Shown one piece after another: positions 7,281 through 14,343 of a stretch of 15,742 nt of DNA. The notes below the pieces were generated by a model, which did not search any database, was not told the DNA's origin, and saw only the letters and a list, made by a program, of their open reading frames with translations. The DNA comes from UBA6165 sp044233745 (GTDB lineage: Bacteria; Bacteroidota; Bacteroidia; Flavobacteriales_D; Crocinitomicaceae): NCBI GenBank assembly GCA_044233745.1, contig JBIIJN010000065.1, forward strand, positions 1 through 15,742, given 5' to 3'. The position numbers and the translations under genes are program-made. Position 1 is the first letter of the stretch. Every line of letters starts with the position of its first letter.

Positions 7281-7977
7281 TATTTTTTTCTCTTCTATTT
7301 TTCTCAAATTCTTTTTCAAGAAGCATAAAACCTTCGTGGAAGTCGCGAATCATGGACTCACTTCTGCCGTATCTAACAAATCGGAGCTGACCTTGTTCAT
7401 CAACCAAGAGCAAACATTCTAAGAAAACCTTTCCGGAGAGAAATTTTTCGTCTTTGGCATGAAACAAATTTTCGCCATTGTGTTCCAAATCGTAAATCTG
7501 CGCAGGATCACCAGACACCAAGCGCCAAATGGTTTTGTTGTATTCAGGCTTTTTTAGTCCTCTTACCACAATATCTTGAATGCCAAAATTAGAATCATCA
7601 TTCAAAGCAATAGGATTTCCCTCTATGTCGGTAACAATGGATATAATCTGTACGTGCGGCAATTTTTTGCGGTTGTTGTAGATTTTCTTGAACAATTGTT
7701 CGCGCATGAACCACAAATCGATTCCACAAGAATCTGGACACGTAACCTGATAGGTTGTGAAAATTGTGATTTTACCTTTGAGACTGTCTTGGGTAAAAGG
7801 CGTTCCATCTAGAAAGGTAAATGTAAAATCGCCTACCGAGCCATATTTTTCCAATTCTTGATAATGGCTAGAACAACCACGACCAAAAACAACAATCAAG
7901 AAAGCTGGACCCAGCAATAAAATGAAAAGCGCCCAAGGAACCCTGCGACGCTTTTTACCATAATCAAATTCTGACAT
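7270..7977 (-). CDS. SCO-like membrane-anchored protein lacking the usual ligand histidine
   Basis: This 235-residue protein has a short cytoplasmic basic start, a single membrane anchor (about 14-31) and a periplasmic thioredoxin-like domain. The SCO signature CxxxC is present as CPDSC (80-84) in TYQVTCPDSC, and LLLVDEQGQLRF (189-200) matches the conserved Asp-x-x-Gly region near the end. In an ungapped comparison with the neighbouring SCO protein, the copper-ligand histidine is replaced by F185, with C188 nearby. It may therefore be a thiol-disulfide partner of the intact SCO rather than a copper carrier; that is inference. C35 lies in FGRGC, a poor lipobox. It follows subunit IV by three bases and overlaps the next SCO gene by 11, so it is firmly in the operon. 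Confidence 0.85.
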   Translation of the reverse strand: MSEFDYGKKRRRVPWALFILLLGPAFLIVVFGRGCSSHYQELEKYGSVGDFTFTFLDGTPFTQDSLKGKITIFTTYQVTCPDSCGIDLWFMREQLFKKIYNNRKKLPHVQIISIVTDIEGNPIALNDDSNFGIQDIVVRGLKKPEYNKTIWRLVSGDPAQIYDLEHNGENLFHAKDEKFLSGKVFLECLLLVDEQGQLRFVRYGRSESMIRDFHEGFMLLEKEFEKNRREKNNDK

Positions 7978-7980
7978 ATC

Positions 7981-8349
7981 TTATTTCATCCAAACATGAT
8001 GTACCTGTAAGCCTTCAAATAAAGCGATATAGGTCAAATACAACGCGAAGATGATGTACGGGAACAAAATCAAACGACGCAGTTCCAATTTCTCATCGCC
8101 CAAGTGCATAAACACCATAACAATGTAACCAGCCTTAATCAAAGTAAGAATAATATAACCCCATTTGATAGTTTCCCATGTCATTTCAGAAACATAATGT
8201 TTTGGAAATATAATACCAACACCCACTTCAAGCGCTGTAATTACAGATAACAATACAGTAACAAAATATATTTTCTTGCGAATTTTCTTGCCGTGCTCCT
8301 CGCTGTGATGTGCCTCTAAAGAATATTCAATAACGTCGTCTCTTTCCAT
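7981..8349 (-). CDS. cytochrome c oxidase subunit IV (prokaryotic COX4 type)
   Basis: This 122-residue protein has three membrane helices (about 27-48, 62-82 and 93-113). The motif IKAGYIVMVFMHLGDEK (71-87) is characteristic of subunit IV of bacterial caa3-type oxidases. This subunit is small, non-catalytic and helps oxidase stability or assembly. It lies 25 bases after subunit III and three bases before the SCO-like gene on the same strand, as in many Bacteroidota oxidase clusters. A His-containing N-terminal cytoplasmic segment (AHHSEEHGKK) precedes the first helix. The symbol is left blank because naming (coxD, ctaF) varies. Confidence 0.88.
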   Translation of the reverse strand: MERDDVIEYSLEAHHSEEHGKKIRKKIYFVTVLLSVITALEVGVGIIFPKHYVSEMTWETIKWGYIILTLIKAGYIVMVFMHLGDEKLELRRLILFPYIIFALYLTYIALFEGLQVHHVWMK

Positions 8350-8374
8350 GATTCGAAATTTATATAGTAATCAA

Positions 8375-9403
8375 TTAAACCAAATAGAAGAAGGTAAATA
8401 CAAATACCCAAACCAAATCCACGAAGTGCCAGTACAAACCGGTTTTTTCAACCATTTCGTAGTGACCTCTTTTGTGATAAGTTCCCTTCAACACACCCAA
8501 GAAAACGATGATATTGATCACCACACCCGAGAATACGTGGAATCCGTGGAAACCAGTGATAAAGAAGAAGAATTGAGCAAATTGTTGAGGACCATACTCG
8601 TTGCGCTGCATATTCGCACCAAAAACTACTCTATTGGCTTGTCCTGCCGTTGTAGCCTCCTTGTATAATTCAGCAGCCTGAGCACCTTCTACGTGTGAAC
8701 CCAACTGATATTTACTACCTGACTCACGGATATGTAATTTCTCAACATGGGCTTCTTTGGCGAAATTGATTTTGGCAACAGAACCATCAGACAATCTCAT
8801 GGTGCCATCAGCGTTCACTTTACCTGCTTCAAGTGCATCATTATAATAATGCAACGCGTGGTGCTCAACAAGTGTACCTTCGTGGTATTTATGACCTGAC
8901 TTTAAAATTTCTAAGTTCTTCACCTCTGGACCATGACCATGCACGAAAGCCAAAGAGCCATCTGCCAATTGCACGCGACCCAACTCAGAACCATGAATGA
9001 AATGCGACCATTCCCAGGCTTGAGAGCCCAAGAAGAAAAATCCGCCAATGATGGTCAAAAACAACCACTTCGTTACGCCTTTTCTGTCCATTCTGTGACC
9101 TGCTTCAACCGCCAACACCATGGTTACGGAAGAAATAATCAACAAGAATGTCATCAAAGCCACATAAATCAAAGGATACCCGTGACCCAAGAAAGGCAAT
9201 GAATGGAATACTTCCTCGCCCATCGGCCATTCGCCTGTGTAAGCGTGACGAATAAAACCATAAGCAATCAACAAACCTGAGAAAGTCAAGGCATCTGAAA
9301 CTAGGAAAAACCACATCATCATTTTTCCATAGCTCGTCTTAAATGGAGACACTTGTCCACCCCATGATGGTGTTGTGTCAATGTTCAAAGCGTGTTCAGC
9401 CAT
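8375..9403 (-). CDS. cytochrome c oxidase subunit III with duplicated soluble insert
   Basis: This 342-residue haem-copper oxidase subunit III is of the five-helix type: helices near 28-50, 78-100, 112-131, 276-303 and 324-342. Family marks are WFFLVSDALTFSGLL, QAWEWSHFI (128-136), FFFITGFHGFHVFSG (278-292) and YWHFVDLVWVFVF. Subunit III is a core non-catalytic subunit of the inner-membrane oxidase. It is much longer than the usual 190-260 residues because about 135 hydrophilic residues are inserted between helices three and four. That insert contains two related units, 144-197 and 202-257, sharing LxDGS, SGxKY and a C-terminal AG pattern. It sits 34 bases after the second subunit III-like gene. 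A TAAACTTGC box in that gap could be a weak internal promoter. Confidence 0.93.
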   Translation of the reverse strand: MAEHALNIDTTPSWGGQVSPFKTSYGKMMMWFFLVSDALTFSGLLIAYGFIRHAYTGEWPMGEEVFHSLPFLGHGYPLIYVALMTFLLIISSVTMVLAVEAGHRMDRKGVTKWLFLTIIGGFFFLGSQAWEWSHFIHGSELGRVQLADGSLAFVHGHGPEVKNLEILKSGHKYHEGTLVEHHALHYYNDALEAGKVNADGTMRLSDGSVAKINFAKEAHVEKLHIRESGSKYQLGSHVEGAQAAELYKEATTAGQANRVVFGANMQRNEYGPQQFAQFFFFITGFHGFHVFSGVVINIIVFLGVLKGTYHKRGHYEMVEKTGLYWHFVDLVWVFVFTFFYLV

Positions 9404-9437
9404 CGTTTAGAAAATTTTTTGCAAGTTTAGTGAATAT

Positions 9438-10526
9438 TTAATGAACAAAAAGTAAAAACAGCAATAAATATAGCCACAAAGCGCCCAAATAATGCCAGAA
9501 AATTGCTGTCGCTCTCATTCCCAATGTGTTGGATTCTGAGAACTCATTGCTGTAGGTGCGTTTTGTGAAAGCACACATGTACAACAAGGTCACCAAAATA
9601 TGTAGTAAGTGCAAGAAAGTCAAGATGTACAAATAAGAAGTTGCGTTGTCTTTGGAGTCGTAAAGTTTAAGTTGAAGACCACGACCCAACTCTTTGTTTT
9701 TATAAAACAGTTTGCGCTTGTCGTATTGAATCGGTTCGCCGCCATAATACAATTGAAAATCTTTGCCATAATCCCCTTTCACAAAAAAGTCGCCACGCCC
9801 GGCAGCCACGTGAATCATCATTTCGCGCAAACGCAACCAGTCAGACAAAAGAATTGGCGTTGAATCTTCGTGATGCAAGACGCCATTAAGCAATAAAAGT
9901 GGCTCATAACGGTAAATCAAGGTAAAATCTTTGCCATAGTTGGGGTAATCGATTTTGCCCACTTTACTTGAATCGGAATCTTTGACGAACAATCGAGCAA
10001 AATCTTGAAGCGCCCCTTGATCTTTATCGTTCAAAAACTCACCTTTTTTCAAAAAAGAATTGCCATTTACTTCAAGTAAGTCGTTCCCTTGTCTGATTTC
10101 AAAATAATCGCCATAACGCCCATTGGAAACCATGATTCTATTCACAACATAGGCCCCTTTATCAACCAATTGACCATAGCCTTTGAATTGGGAATAAGCA
10201 AAAAACAAACCCAGTAAAGTTGTAATCAAAACCATGGTTTTGGCAATTGAAAATTTGCCTTTCTTCATCAACGCGATGGCCAACTCGAAAGTGATACTGC
10301 TGACAACAATAGCTGCTGTGCTTATCCAGAAGAAAGTGGGCATTGGAAATTTCACCCAAAAAGAATCTCCCGCAGAAACAATATAAGCTGAAGAAAGTCC
10401 TAAAAACATCATCGTGATACTGATGATGGTGACATACACGGTGCCTTTCTTAACGCGTTCTTTGGTTTTCTCTTCGTGGGCTATTGACTCTTGCCCCAGC
10501 TCGTTGGTGTTGTCTTGCGTTTCCAT
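9438..10526 (-). CDS. second subunit III-like protein with repeat-containing insert
   Basis: This 362-residue protein is a divergent haem-copper oxidase subunit III homologue. Five helices are predicted (about 29-51, 66-87, 94-112, 298-320 and 341-361). GTVYVTIISITMMFLGLSSAYIV and the C-terminal FWHYLGALWLYLL resemble the corresponding helices of subunit III. About 185 soluble residues (113-297) interrupt the helix bundle after helix three. That insert carries three copies of a YG-x-x-F-x-[LI] motif: GRYGDYFEI (136-144), NYGKDFTLI (196-204) and DYGKDFQLY (252-260). It lies between ctaB (15-base gap) and the more canonical subunit III gene. Bacteroidota clusters often have two such genes in a row. 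The role of the second is not known to me; it may be a structural subunit of a supercomplex. Confidence 0.82.
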   Translation of the reverse strand: METQDNTNELGQESIAHEEKTKERVKKGTVYVTIISITMMFLGLSSAYIVSAGDSFWVKFPMPTFFWISTAAIVVSSITFELAIALMKKGKFSIAKTMVLITTLLGLFFAYSQFKGYGQLVDKGAYVVNRIMVSNGRYGDYFEIRQGNDLLEVNGNSFLKKGEFLNDKDQGALQDFARLFVKDSDSSKVGKIDYPNYGKDFTLIYRYEPLLLLNGVLHHEDSTPILLSDWLRLREMMIHVAAGRGDFFVKGDYGKDFQLYYGGEPIQYDKRKLFYKNKELGRGLQLKLYDSKDNATSYLYILTFLHLLHILVTLLYMCAFTKRTYSNEFSESNTLGMRATAIFWHYLGALWLYLLLFLLFVH

Positions 10527-10541
10527 GGAAATATTTTGAAA

Positions 10542-11423
10542 TTAGATTTTATCGAGTACGTATAAAAATTGTATCAATGGCAGATAAACAAAAGAAGCGA
10601 ACATTAGTTTTCGCGCATCTTGAACTTCGCAGGTCAAATACAGTCGATATGCATAAAGGAAAAACAACAATCCGAGTAAACTACCGATGATGAGCGTTGT
10701 GTCGCCGGTCATATCCAAAGCCCAAGGCAATAAACTAAAGGGAACCAAGAGCAGCGTGTAAACCAAAATTTGAAAAGCCGATTGTTTGGACCTGCCATTT
10801 TGGGCTGGGAGCAAATTGAAGCCGCCATGTTTATAATCATCATATAACACCCAGGCAATAGCCCAAAAATGAGGGAATTGCCACATGAATTGCACCAAAA
10901 ACAAGATGCCCGCCAACTGTGTGTAGCCATCAGGATGCGCCAAAGCACCAATAAACGGAGGGAAAGCGCCTGGAATGGCTCCTACAAAAACCGCCCAAGG
11001 TGTGCGCAATTTCATTGGGGTATAAACAAAGGCATAGAGCACAAAGGATAAAAACGACCAAAACAGCACATGAATATTAATGAAATACATGCAAACCAAA
11101 CCAGCAGCAAGCAGGGCAAAAACGATCATGTAAGCCTCCGTCAAACCCATGCGACCTTGTGGTATTGGTCTGCTTTGGGTGCGATTCATTTTAGCATCCA
11201 AATCGCGTTCAATGATTTGATTCATGCCGTTGGAAGCACCAGTAACAAAAATGCCGCCGAGCACCAAGAAAAGCAGTGTTTGATCGAAGCTGCCTCCCGC
11301 AAATAAATAACCAGCAATTGCAGATAGAATAACCAAAAACGCCAAGCGCATTTTGGTGAAAAGCATCCAGTCTTTCAACTTAGATGGCTTTTTGCTTGAA
11401 GTAAGATTTGCTGCGTTAGACAA
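10542..11423 (-). CDS. ctaB: protoheme IX farnesyltransferase (heme O synthase)
   Basis: This 293-residue integral membrane prenyltransferase converts haem B to haem O by adding a farnesyl group, the first step toward haem A for the oxidase. The two Asp-rich regions are visible: NQIIERDLDAKMNRTQSRP (68-86), and DDYKHGGFNLLP in the second half, followed by the usual helices. YTPMKLRTPWAVFVGAIPGA is also typical. About nine membrane helices are likely. The start appears to be TTG at 11423: the next in-frame ATG (residue 20) would cut into the conserved LKDWMLFTK start of the first helix, and a TAAATTTGC promoter box lies just upstream. The usual TKPR is TKMR here. It is the first gene of the seven-gene oxidase operon. 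Confidence 0.95.
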   Translation of the reverse strand: MSNAANLTSSKKPSKLKDWMLFTKMRLAFLVILSAIAGYLFAGGSFDQTLLFLVLGGIFVTGASNGMNQIIERDLDAKMNRTQSRPIPQGRMGLTEAYMIVFALLAAGLVCMYFINIHVLFWSFLSFVLYAFVYTPMKLRTPWAVFVGAIPGAFPPFIGALAHPDGYTQLAGILFLVQFMWQFPHFWAIAWVLYDDYKHGGFNLLPAQNGRSKQSAFQILVYTLLLVPFSLLPWALDMTGDTTLIIGSLLGLLFFLYAYRLYLTCEVQDARKLMFASFVYLPLIQFLYVLDKI

Positions 11424-11441
11424 AAGCTTTAATTTTCGGCT

Positions 11442-11450
11442 GCAAATTTA
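11442..11450 (-). promoter_or_regulatory. candidate -7 promoter box of the oxidase operon
   Basis: On the minus strand TAAATTTGC is a perfect TAnnTTTG match, ending 18 bases before the TTG start of ctaB. No well-placed TTG -33 element was found. The preceding terminator of the beta-barrel gene (11484-11529) supports transcription starting afresh here. Confidence 0.5.
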
Positions 11451-11483
11451 CGGATAAACTTAAATGAACAGCGCATTTTCTTT

Positions 11484-11529
11484 TAGAATAAAAACAAATA
11501 AGCCCGGATATTTCTACCCGAGCTTATTT
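11484..11529 (-). terminator. intrinsic terminator after the small beta-barrel gene
   Basis: On the minus strand AAATAAGC (complement of 11522-11529) pairs with GCTTATTT (complement of 11496-11503). The stem extends by CGG/CCG after one mismatch and is followed by a T-rich tail (TGTTTTTATTC). It lies just downstream of the stop codon of the beta-barrel gene and separates it from ctaB. Confidence 0.82.
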
Positions 11530-11552
11530 CAAAATTATTTGAGCTAGTTTTA

Positions 11553-12041
11553 CTAGAAAATGTAGCGTATAGAAAGAGCAGAGCCCCAACCAAAACGGTT
11601 GTAATAGTCATTACCAGTTAATCCCCACATTGGGCGCGTATCTAAACTCACCAACAATGGCGCTCCCAAGCTTTGGAAATCATATTCCAAACCGACTTGT
11701 CCACCAATTCCTAAATTAACAAAGGTGCCATCATTTCCTTTACTAGAAAAGAAGCTAACCGCTGCACCAGGACCAACATACCAATTCAAACCTTCAACAA
11801 TGTTCCAATTCCAATGATAAATAGCTGCGAATCCAAATCCGCCCCAATCTTTTCCATTGCTCAAGCCAAGGTCAAGCTCCAATCGATTTTTTTCACTTAA
11901 ACCTTTTTGATAAGAAACTTCAATTCCAGTTCCAAATGTACCATAATCAAATCTCGCTCCAATAGCATTTGAATTCACTTGGCTTATACCTGCTGTTGCA
12001 AATCCGATTGCAAGCGCAAAAATCATAACTATCTTTTTCAT
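11553..12041 (-). CDS. small outer-membrane beta-barrel protein (OmpX-like)
   Basis: This 162-residue protein has a Sec signal peptide (MKKIVMIFALAIGFATAGIS) with likely cleavage before Gln21. The mature part of about 142 residues alternates hydrophobic and polar residues, is rich in Gly, Trp, Tyr and Phe, and ends in a terminal Phe (SIRYIF), the signal recognised by the BAM complex. This fits an eight-stranded barrel of the outer membrane protein beta-barrel superfamily. The function is unknown; OmpX/OmpW-like proteins can be structural or handle small hydrophobic compounds. It has its own terminator and is not part of the oxidase operon. A GATATTTGC box (12057-12065, minus strand), one mismatch from the -7 consensus, lies 15 bases upstream. 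Confidence 0.78.
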   Translation of the reverse strand: MKKIVMIFALAIGFATAGISQVNSNAIGARFDYGTFGTGIEVSYQKGLSEKNRLELDLGLSNGKDWGGFGFAAIYHWNWNIVEGLNWYVGPGAAVSFFSSKGNDGTFVNLGIGGQVGLEYDFQSLGAPLLVSLDTRPMWGLTGNDYYNRFGWGSALSIRYIF

Positions 12042-12340
12042 GTCTCTAATTTTTTTGCAAATATCGGTTTAAAACAGATACGGTTGCTGCGAAAATTGCA
12101 GTAAAAATCTAACGAACTGTTAAATGTTTACTGCCTTTGCTCGTTTTTTGAAAACCTGTTTTCTACACAACACAAGAGATAAAAAAGGTGTTATATATTT
12201 ACATTTTTAATTTACATAAATTTCATACATCCAATTCAGAAGCTTAGAATAGTTAGAGGTAAATGAAGGCCAATATTTTCCGCTAATCTTCAATTTTTTA
12301 CCATTAATTTGTCATAAATATTCTACTTAGAAACAACCAT
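12042..12340. other. divergent intergenic region, AT-rich
   Basis: This stretch of 299 bases separates the minus-strand beta-barrel gene from the plus-strand ABA4-like gene. No gene or strong structure is seen. It must hold both promoters: a weak -7-like box on the minus strand (12057-12065), and TTAATTTG (12304-12311) on the plus strand, one mismatch from consensus and about 30 bases before the ATG at 12341. Confidence 0.4.
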
Positions 12341-12760
12341 ATGAACAACGACACAATTTTCCAGATCACCAATAGTTTTGTACTGCTCGGCTGGCTCTTA
12401 CTTTTTTTCGTGCCCAAATGGCAACATAGTTTGTTTTTGGTTCGTGCAGCCGTAATCATTCCTTTGTCTTTCGTTTACGCAGGGCTTGTTTTCACAGGAC
12501 TATCCGACTTTGACCCCTCTTCTTTTTCAACTTTAGCAGGCGTAAAAGCGCTTTTTGCTGATGATTCGGCTCTGGTGGCGGGCTGGGTACACTATTTGGC
12601 TTTTGACTTGTTTGTAGGCTCATACATTGTGCAACGCGGTGTTTCATCACAAATGCCCCGCTGGATGTACACGCTTTGTTTGCCTTTCACATTTATGTTT
12701 GGTCCTCTGGGCTTGTTGATTTTTGGAATCATTCAATTGGTGCGCCGTGAGAAAATTTAA
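12341..12760 (+). CDS. ABA4-like (DUF4281) membrane protein
   Basis: This 139-residue protein has four predicted membrane helices (about 8-24, 33-52, 80-97 and 108-134). GWVHYLAFDLFVG (81-93) and PFTFMFGPLGLLIF (115-128) are the two conserved blocks of the ABA4-like family. The plant member ABA4 is needed for neoxanthin formation; the biochemical activity of bacterial members is not established. No carotenoid genes are nearby, so a xanthophyll role cannot be argued from context. The downstream membrane protein gene begins inside its last codons (14-base overlap), so the two are very likely co-translated and may act together. Confidence 0.85.
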   Translation: MNNDTIFQITNSFVLLGWLLLFFVPKWQHSLFLVRAAVIIPLSFVYAGLVFTGLSDFDPSSFSTLAGVKALFADDSALVAGWVHYLAFDLFVGSYIVQRGVSSQMPRWMYTLCLPFTFMFGPLGLLIFGIIQLVRREKI

Positions 12761-13532
12761 TGCGTTTGTGCAAGTAAATCCATTATTGATTTACACAGGT
12801 TTAGGTTTTGCAGTTTTATCCCTGTTGCTCATCATACTCATTCCATTCAATGAAATAGAAGTTTTGGGGATAAATTCAGTATACAAACCACTCAAATTTT
12901 CTTTGAGTATTTGGTTGTATTGTTGGACCATGGCTTTGCTGCTCAGCTTTTTTGTGGACAAATCTTTGGTTCGAAGAATTGCTATTATCGGCGTAATCGT
13001 GATGGTTTTTGAGCAATTGGTCATTACCGCGCAGGCATTTCGGGGTGAATTATCACATTTTAATGAAACAGACCCCATGGGCATTGTGTTTTTTTCGTTG
13101 ATGGGTTTAATGATTACTTGGAACACAATAGAAGTGCTTCGAGGCGCATTGAAATTCAGAAAACAAATTGACGAAATTGATCCGGCATTGAAAGCTGGAA
13201 TATACTGGGGACTGATGATTTTTGTAGTTGGGAGTTTTATTGGAGGCTACATGGGTTATTTGCGTTCACATCAAATTGGCGGTCCCATGGGCGAAGCAGG
13301 TTTGGCACTACTCAATTGGAGTGTGAATTATGGAGATGTTCGCGTTTCTCATTTCATTGGCTTGCATGCACTTCAAATTTTACCCTTGTTTGCCTGGTTG
13401 CTCATTAAAAATAACACAAATCATAAAAACTTAAGTCTCTTGGTTCACATATTCGCGTTGTTCTATTTATCAATCGTAATGGTCACTTTGATTCAAGCCA
13501 TATTGGGGCATTCTGTAGTCTTTTGGAAGTGA
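12747..13532 (+). CDS. uncharacterised multi-pass membrane protein
   Basis: This 261-residue protein starts at a GTG inside the end of the ABA4-like gene. An upstream TTG at 12723 would only add residues encoded within the neighbour, and the ATG at 12760 is out of frame. About seven membrane helices are likely (roughly 12-32, 50-70, 78-96, 111-131, 151-170, 203-220 and 230-252). Striking polar motifs inside or beside helices are QAFRGELSHFN (96-106) and DVRVSHFIGLHALQILP (197-213), with R99, H104, R199, H202 and H207. These could form a ligand, haem or metal site, but that is inference. I recall similar unannotated proteins in Bacteroidota and Actinobacteria but no named function. The overlap with the ABA4-like gene suggests a shared role. 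Confidence 0.8.
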   Translation: MRKFNAFVQVNPLLIYTGLGFAVLSLLLIILIPFNEIEVLGINSVYKPLKFSLSIWLYCWTMALLLSFFVDKSLVRRIAIIGVIVMVFEQLVITAQAFRGELSHFNETDPMGIVFFSLMGLMITWNTIEVLRGALKFRKQIDEIDPALKAGIYWGLMIFVVGSFIGGYMGYLRSHQIGGPMGEAGLALLNWSVNYGDVRVSHFIGLHALQILPLFAWLLIKNNTNHKNLSLLVHIFALFYLSIVMVTLIQAILGHSVVFWK

Positions 13533-13550
13533 GCCAACAGTAAATCTTCG

Positions 13551-13558
13551 TAGTTTTG
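13551..13558 (+). promoter_or_regulatory. candidate -7 promoter box of the carbonic anhydrase-like gene
   Basis: TAGTTTTG matches TAnnTTTG exactly and ends 21 bases before the ATG at 13580. The nearest TTG upstream (13523-13525) is 25 bases away, longer than the usual 19-21. Confidence 0.45.
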
Positions 13559-13579
13559 CGGTCAAATTAAACTGACACC

Positions 13580-14095
13580 ATGAGCGGATTTATTATTCAA
13601 TGCAGAGGCTTCACGCCACAACTGGGCAACGATTGCTGGATTGCCCCTAATGCCACTTTAGTTGGCGACCTTATTTGTGGCGACCAATGTTCATTTTGGT
13701 TCAATGCCGTTGTTCGTGGCGATGTAAACAGCATTCGCATGGGCAACAAAGTGAACATCCAGGATGGCGCAGTAATTCATTGTACGTACGAAAAAGCGGC
13801 AACGGTCATTGGCAATAATGTTTCTATCGGACACAATGCTTTGGTGCACGGTTGCACGATTCAAGACAATGTGCTCATCGGCATGGGCGCTATTGTGATG
13901 GACAATTGCATCATCGAAGAAGGTTCAATCATTGCTGCTGGAGCCATTGTTACAGAAGGCACTCACGTGAAAGCGGGTTCGCTCTATGCGGGCATTCCTG
14001 CCAAATTCAAAAAAGAGGTGGATGAAGCTTTGAGAAAAGGTGAGATTGAACGGATTGCGAATAATTATGTGAAGTATTCGGGGTGGTTTAAGTAG
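13580..14095 (+). CDS. gamma-class carbonic anhydrase-like protein (left-handed beta-helix)
   Basis: This 171-residue protein is built of hexapeptide repeats, which form a left-handed beta-helix trimer. The three zinc or iron ligand histidines of gamma carbonic anhydrases are present: H67 in VIHCTY, and H85 and H90 in IGHNALVHGC. R46 and D48 (VVRGDVN) and Q61/D62 (NIQDGAV) are also conserved. The family includes Cam/CamH, YrdA, CaiE and PaaY. YrdA-type members often show little carbonic anhydrase activity, so hydration of CO2 is probable but not certain. It lies 47 bases after the membrane protein gene with its own promoter box, so it is probably a separate unit. It is cytoplasmic, with no signal peptide. 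Confidence 0.92.
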   Translation: MSGFIIQCRGFTPQLGNDCWIAPNATLVGDLICGDQCSFWFNAVVRGDVNSIRMGNKVNIQDGAVIHCTYEKAATVIGNNVSIGHNALVHGCTIQDNVLIGMGAIVMDNCIIEEGSIIAAGAIVTEGTHVKAGSLYAGIPAKFKKEVDEALRKGEIERIANNYVKYSGWFK

Positions 14096-14134
14096 GTTGA
14101 TTCAGAAATTATGAGTCCTTTCAAAAAGAATTGA

Positions 14135-14142
14135 TATTTTTG
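14135..14142 (+). promoter_or_regulatory. candidate -7 promoter box of the VapD module
   Basis: TATTTTTG is an exact TAnnTTTG match, 21 bases before the ATG at 14164. This supports starting the small gene at that ATG rather than at the in-frame TTG at 14131, which precedes the box. No -33 TTG at the normal distance was seen. Confidence 0.5.
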
Positions 14143-14163
14143 TGTTTAATAAAAATAGAAGCC

Positions 14164-14343
14164 ATGAAAATTGGAGAATACGCTAAAATTGACCCTCGAA
14201 TTACAGGTTTAAAAAGTTGGATAGAGGGTGTTATTATTAAGATTAGAAACAATCCATTTCTTGGAAAAGAAATTGCCGTTAAAGACGCCAATGGTGTTAT
14301 CTATTTTGATGCGGAGAAGTATTTTAAACCTGTTTCGAAATAA
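14164..14343 (+). CDS. small protein paired with VapD, putative antitoxin
   Basis: This 59-residue protein has no signal peptide. The sequence alternates short hydrophobic strands with Gly turns: ITGLKSWIEGVIIKI (13-27), NPFLGKEIAVKDANG (30-44) and VIYFDAEKYF (45-54). This suggests a small SH3-like beta-barrel. Similar short proteins occur in Bacteroidota, sometimes labelled transcriptional regulators, as I recall; I cannot confirm that. Its stop codon and the ATG of the VapD gene share one base (TAATG), so the two are translationally coupled. Small first genes that overlap a toxin gene are usually antitoxins, for example VapX before VapD in Haemophilus. An antitoxin role is therefore a good inference, but the sequence does not obviously resemble VapX. 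Confidence 0.7.
   Translation: MKIGEYAKIDPRITGLKSWIEGVIIKIRNNPFLGKEIAVKDANGVIYFDAEKYFKPVSK

Noticed and set aside
8348..8668. Open frame of 106 codons on the plus strand over the end of subunit III
   Set aside because: It lies opposite the conserved last helices of subunit III; it is a shadow.
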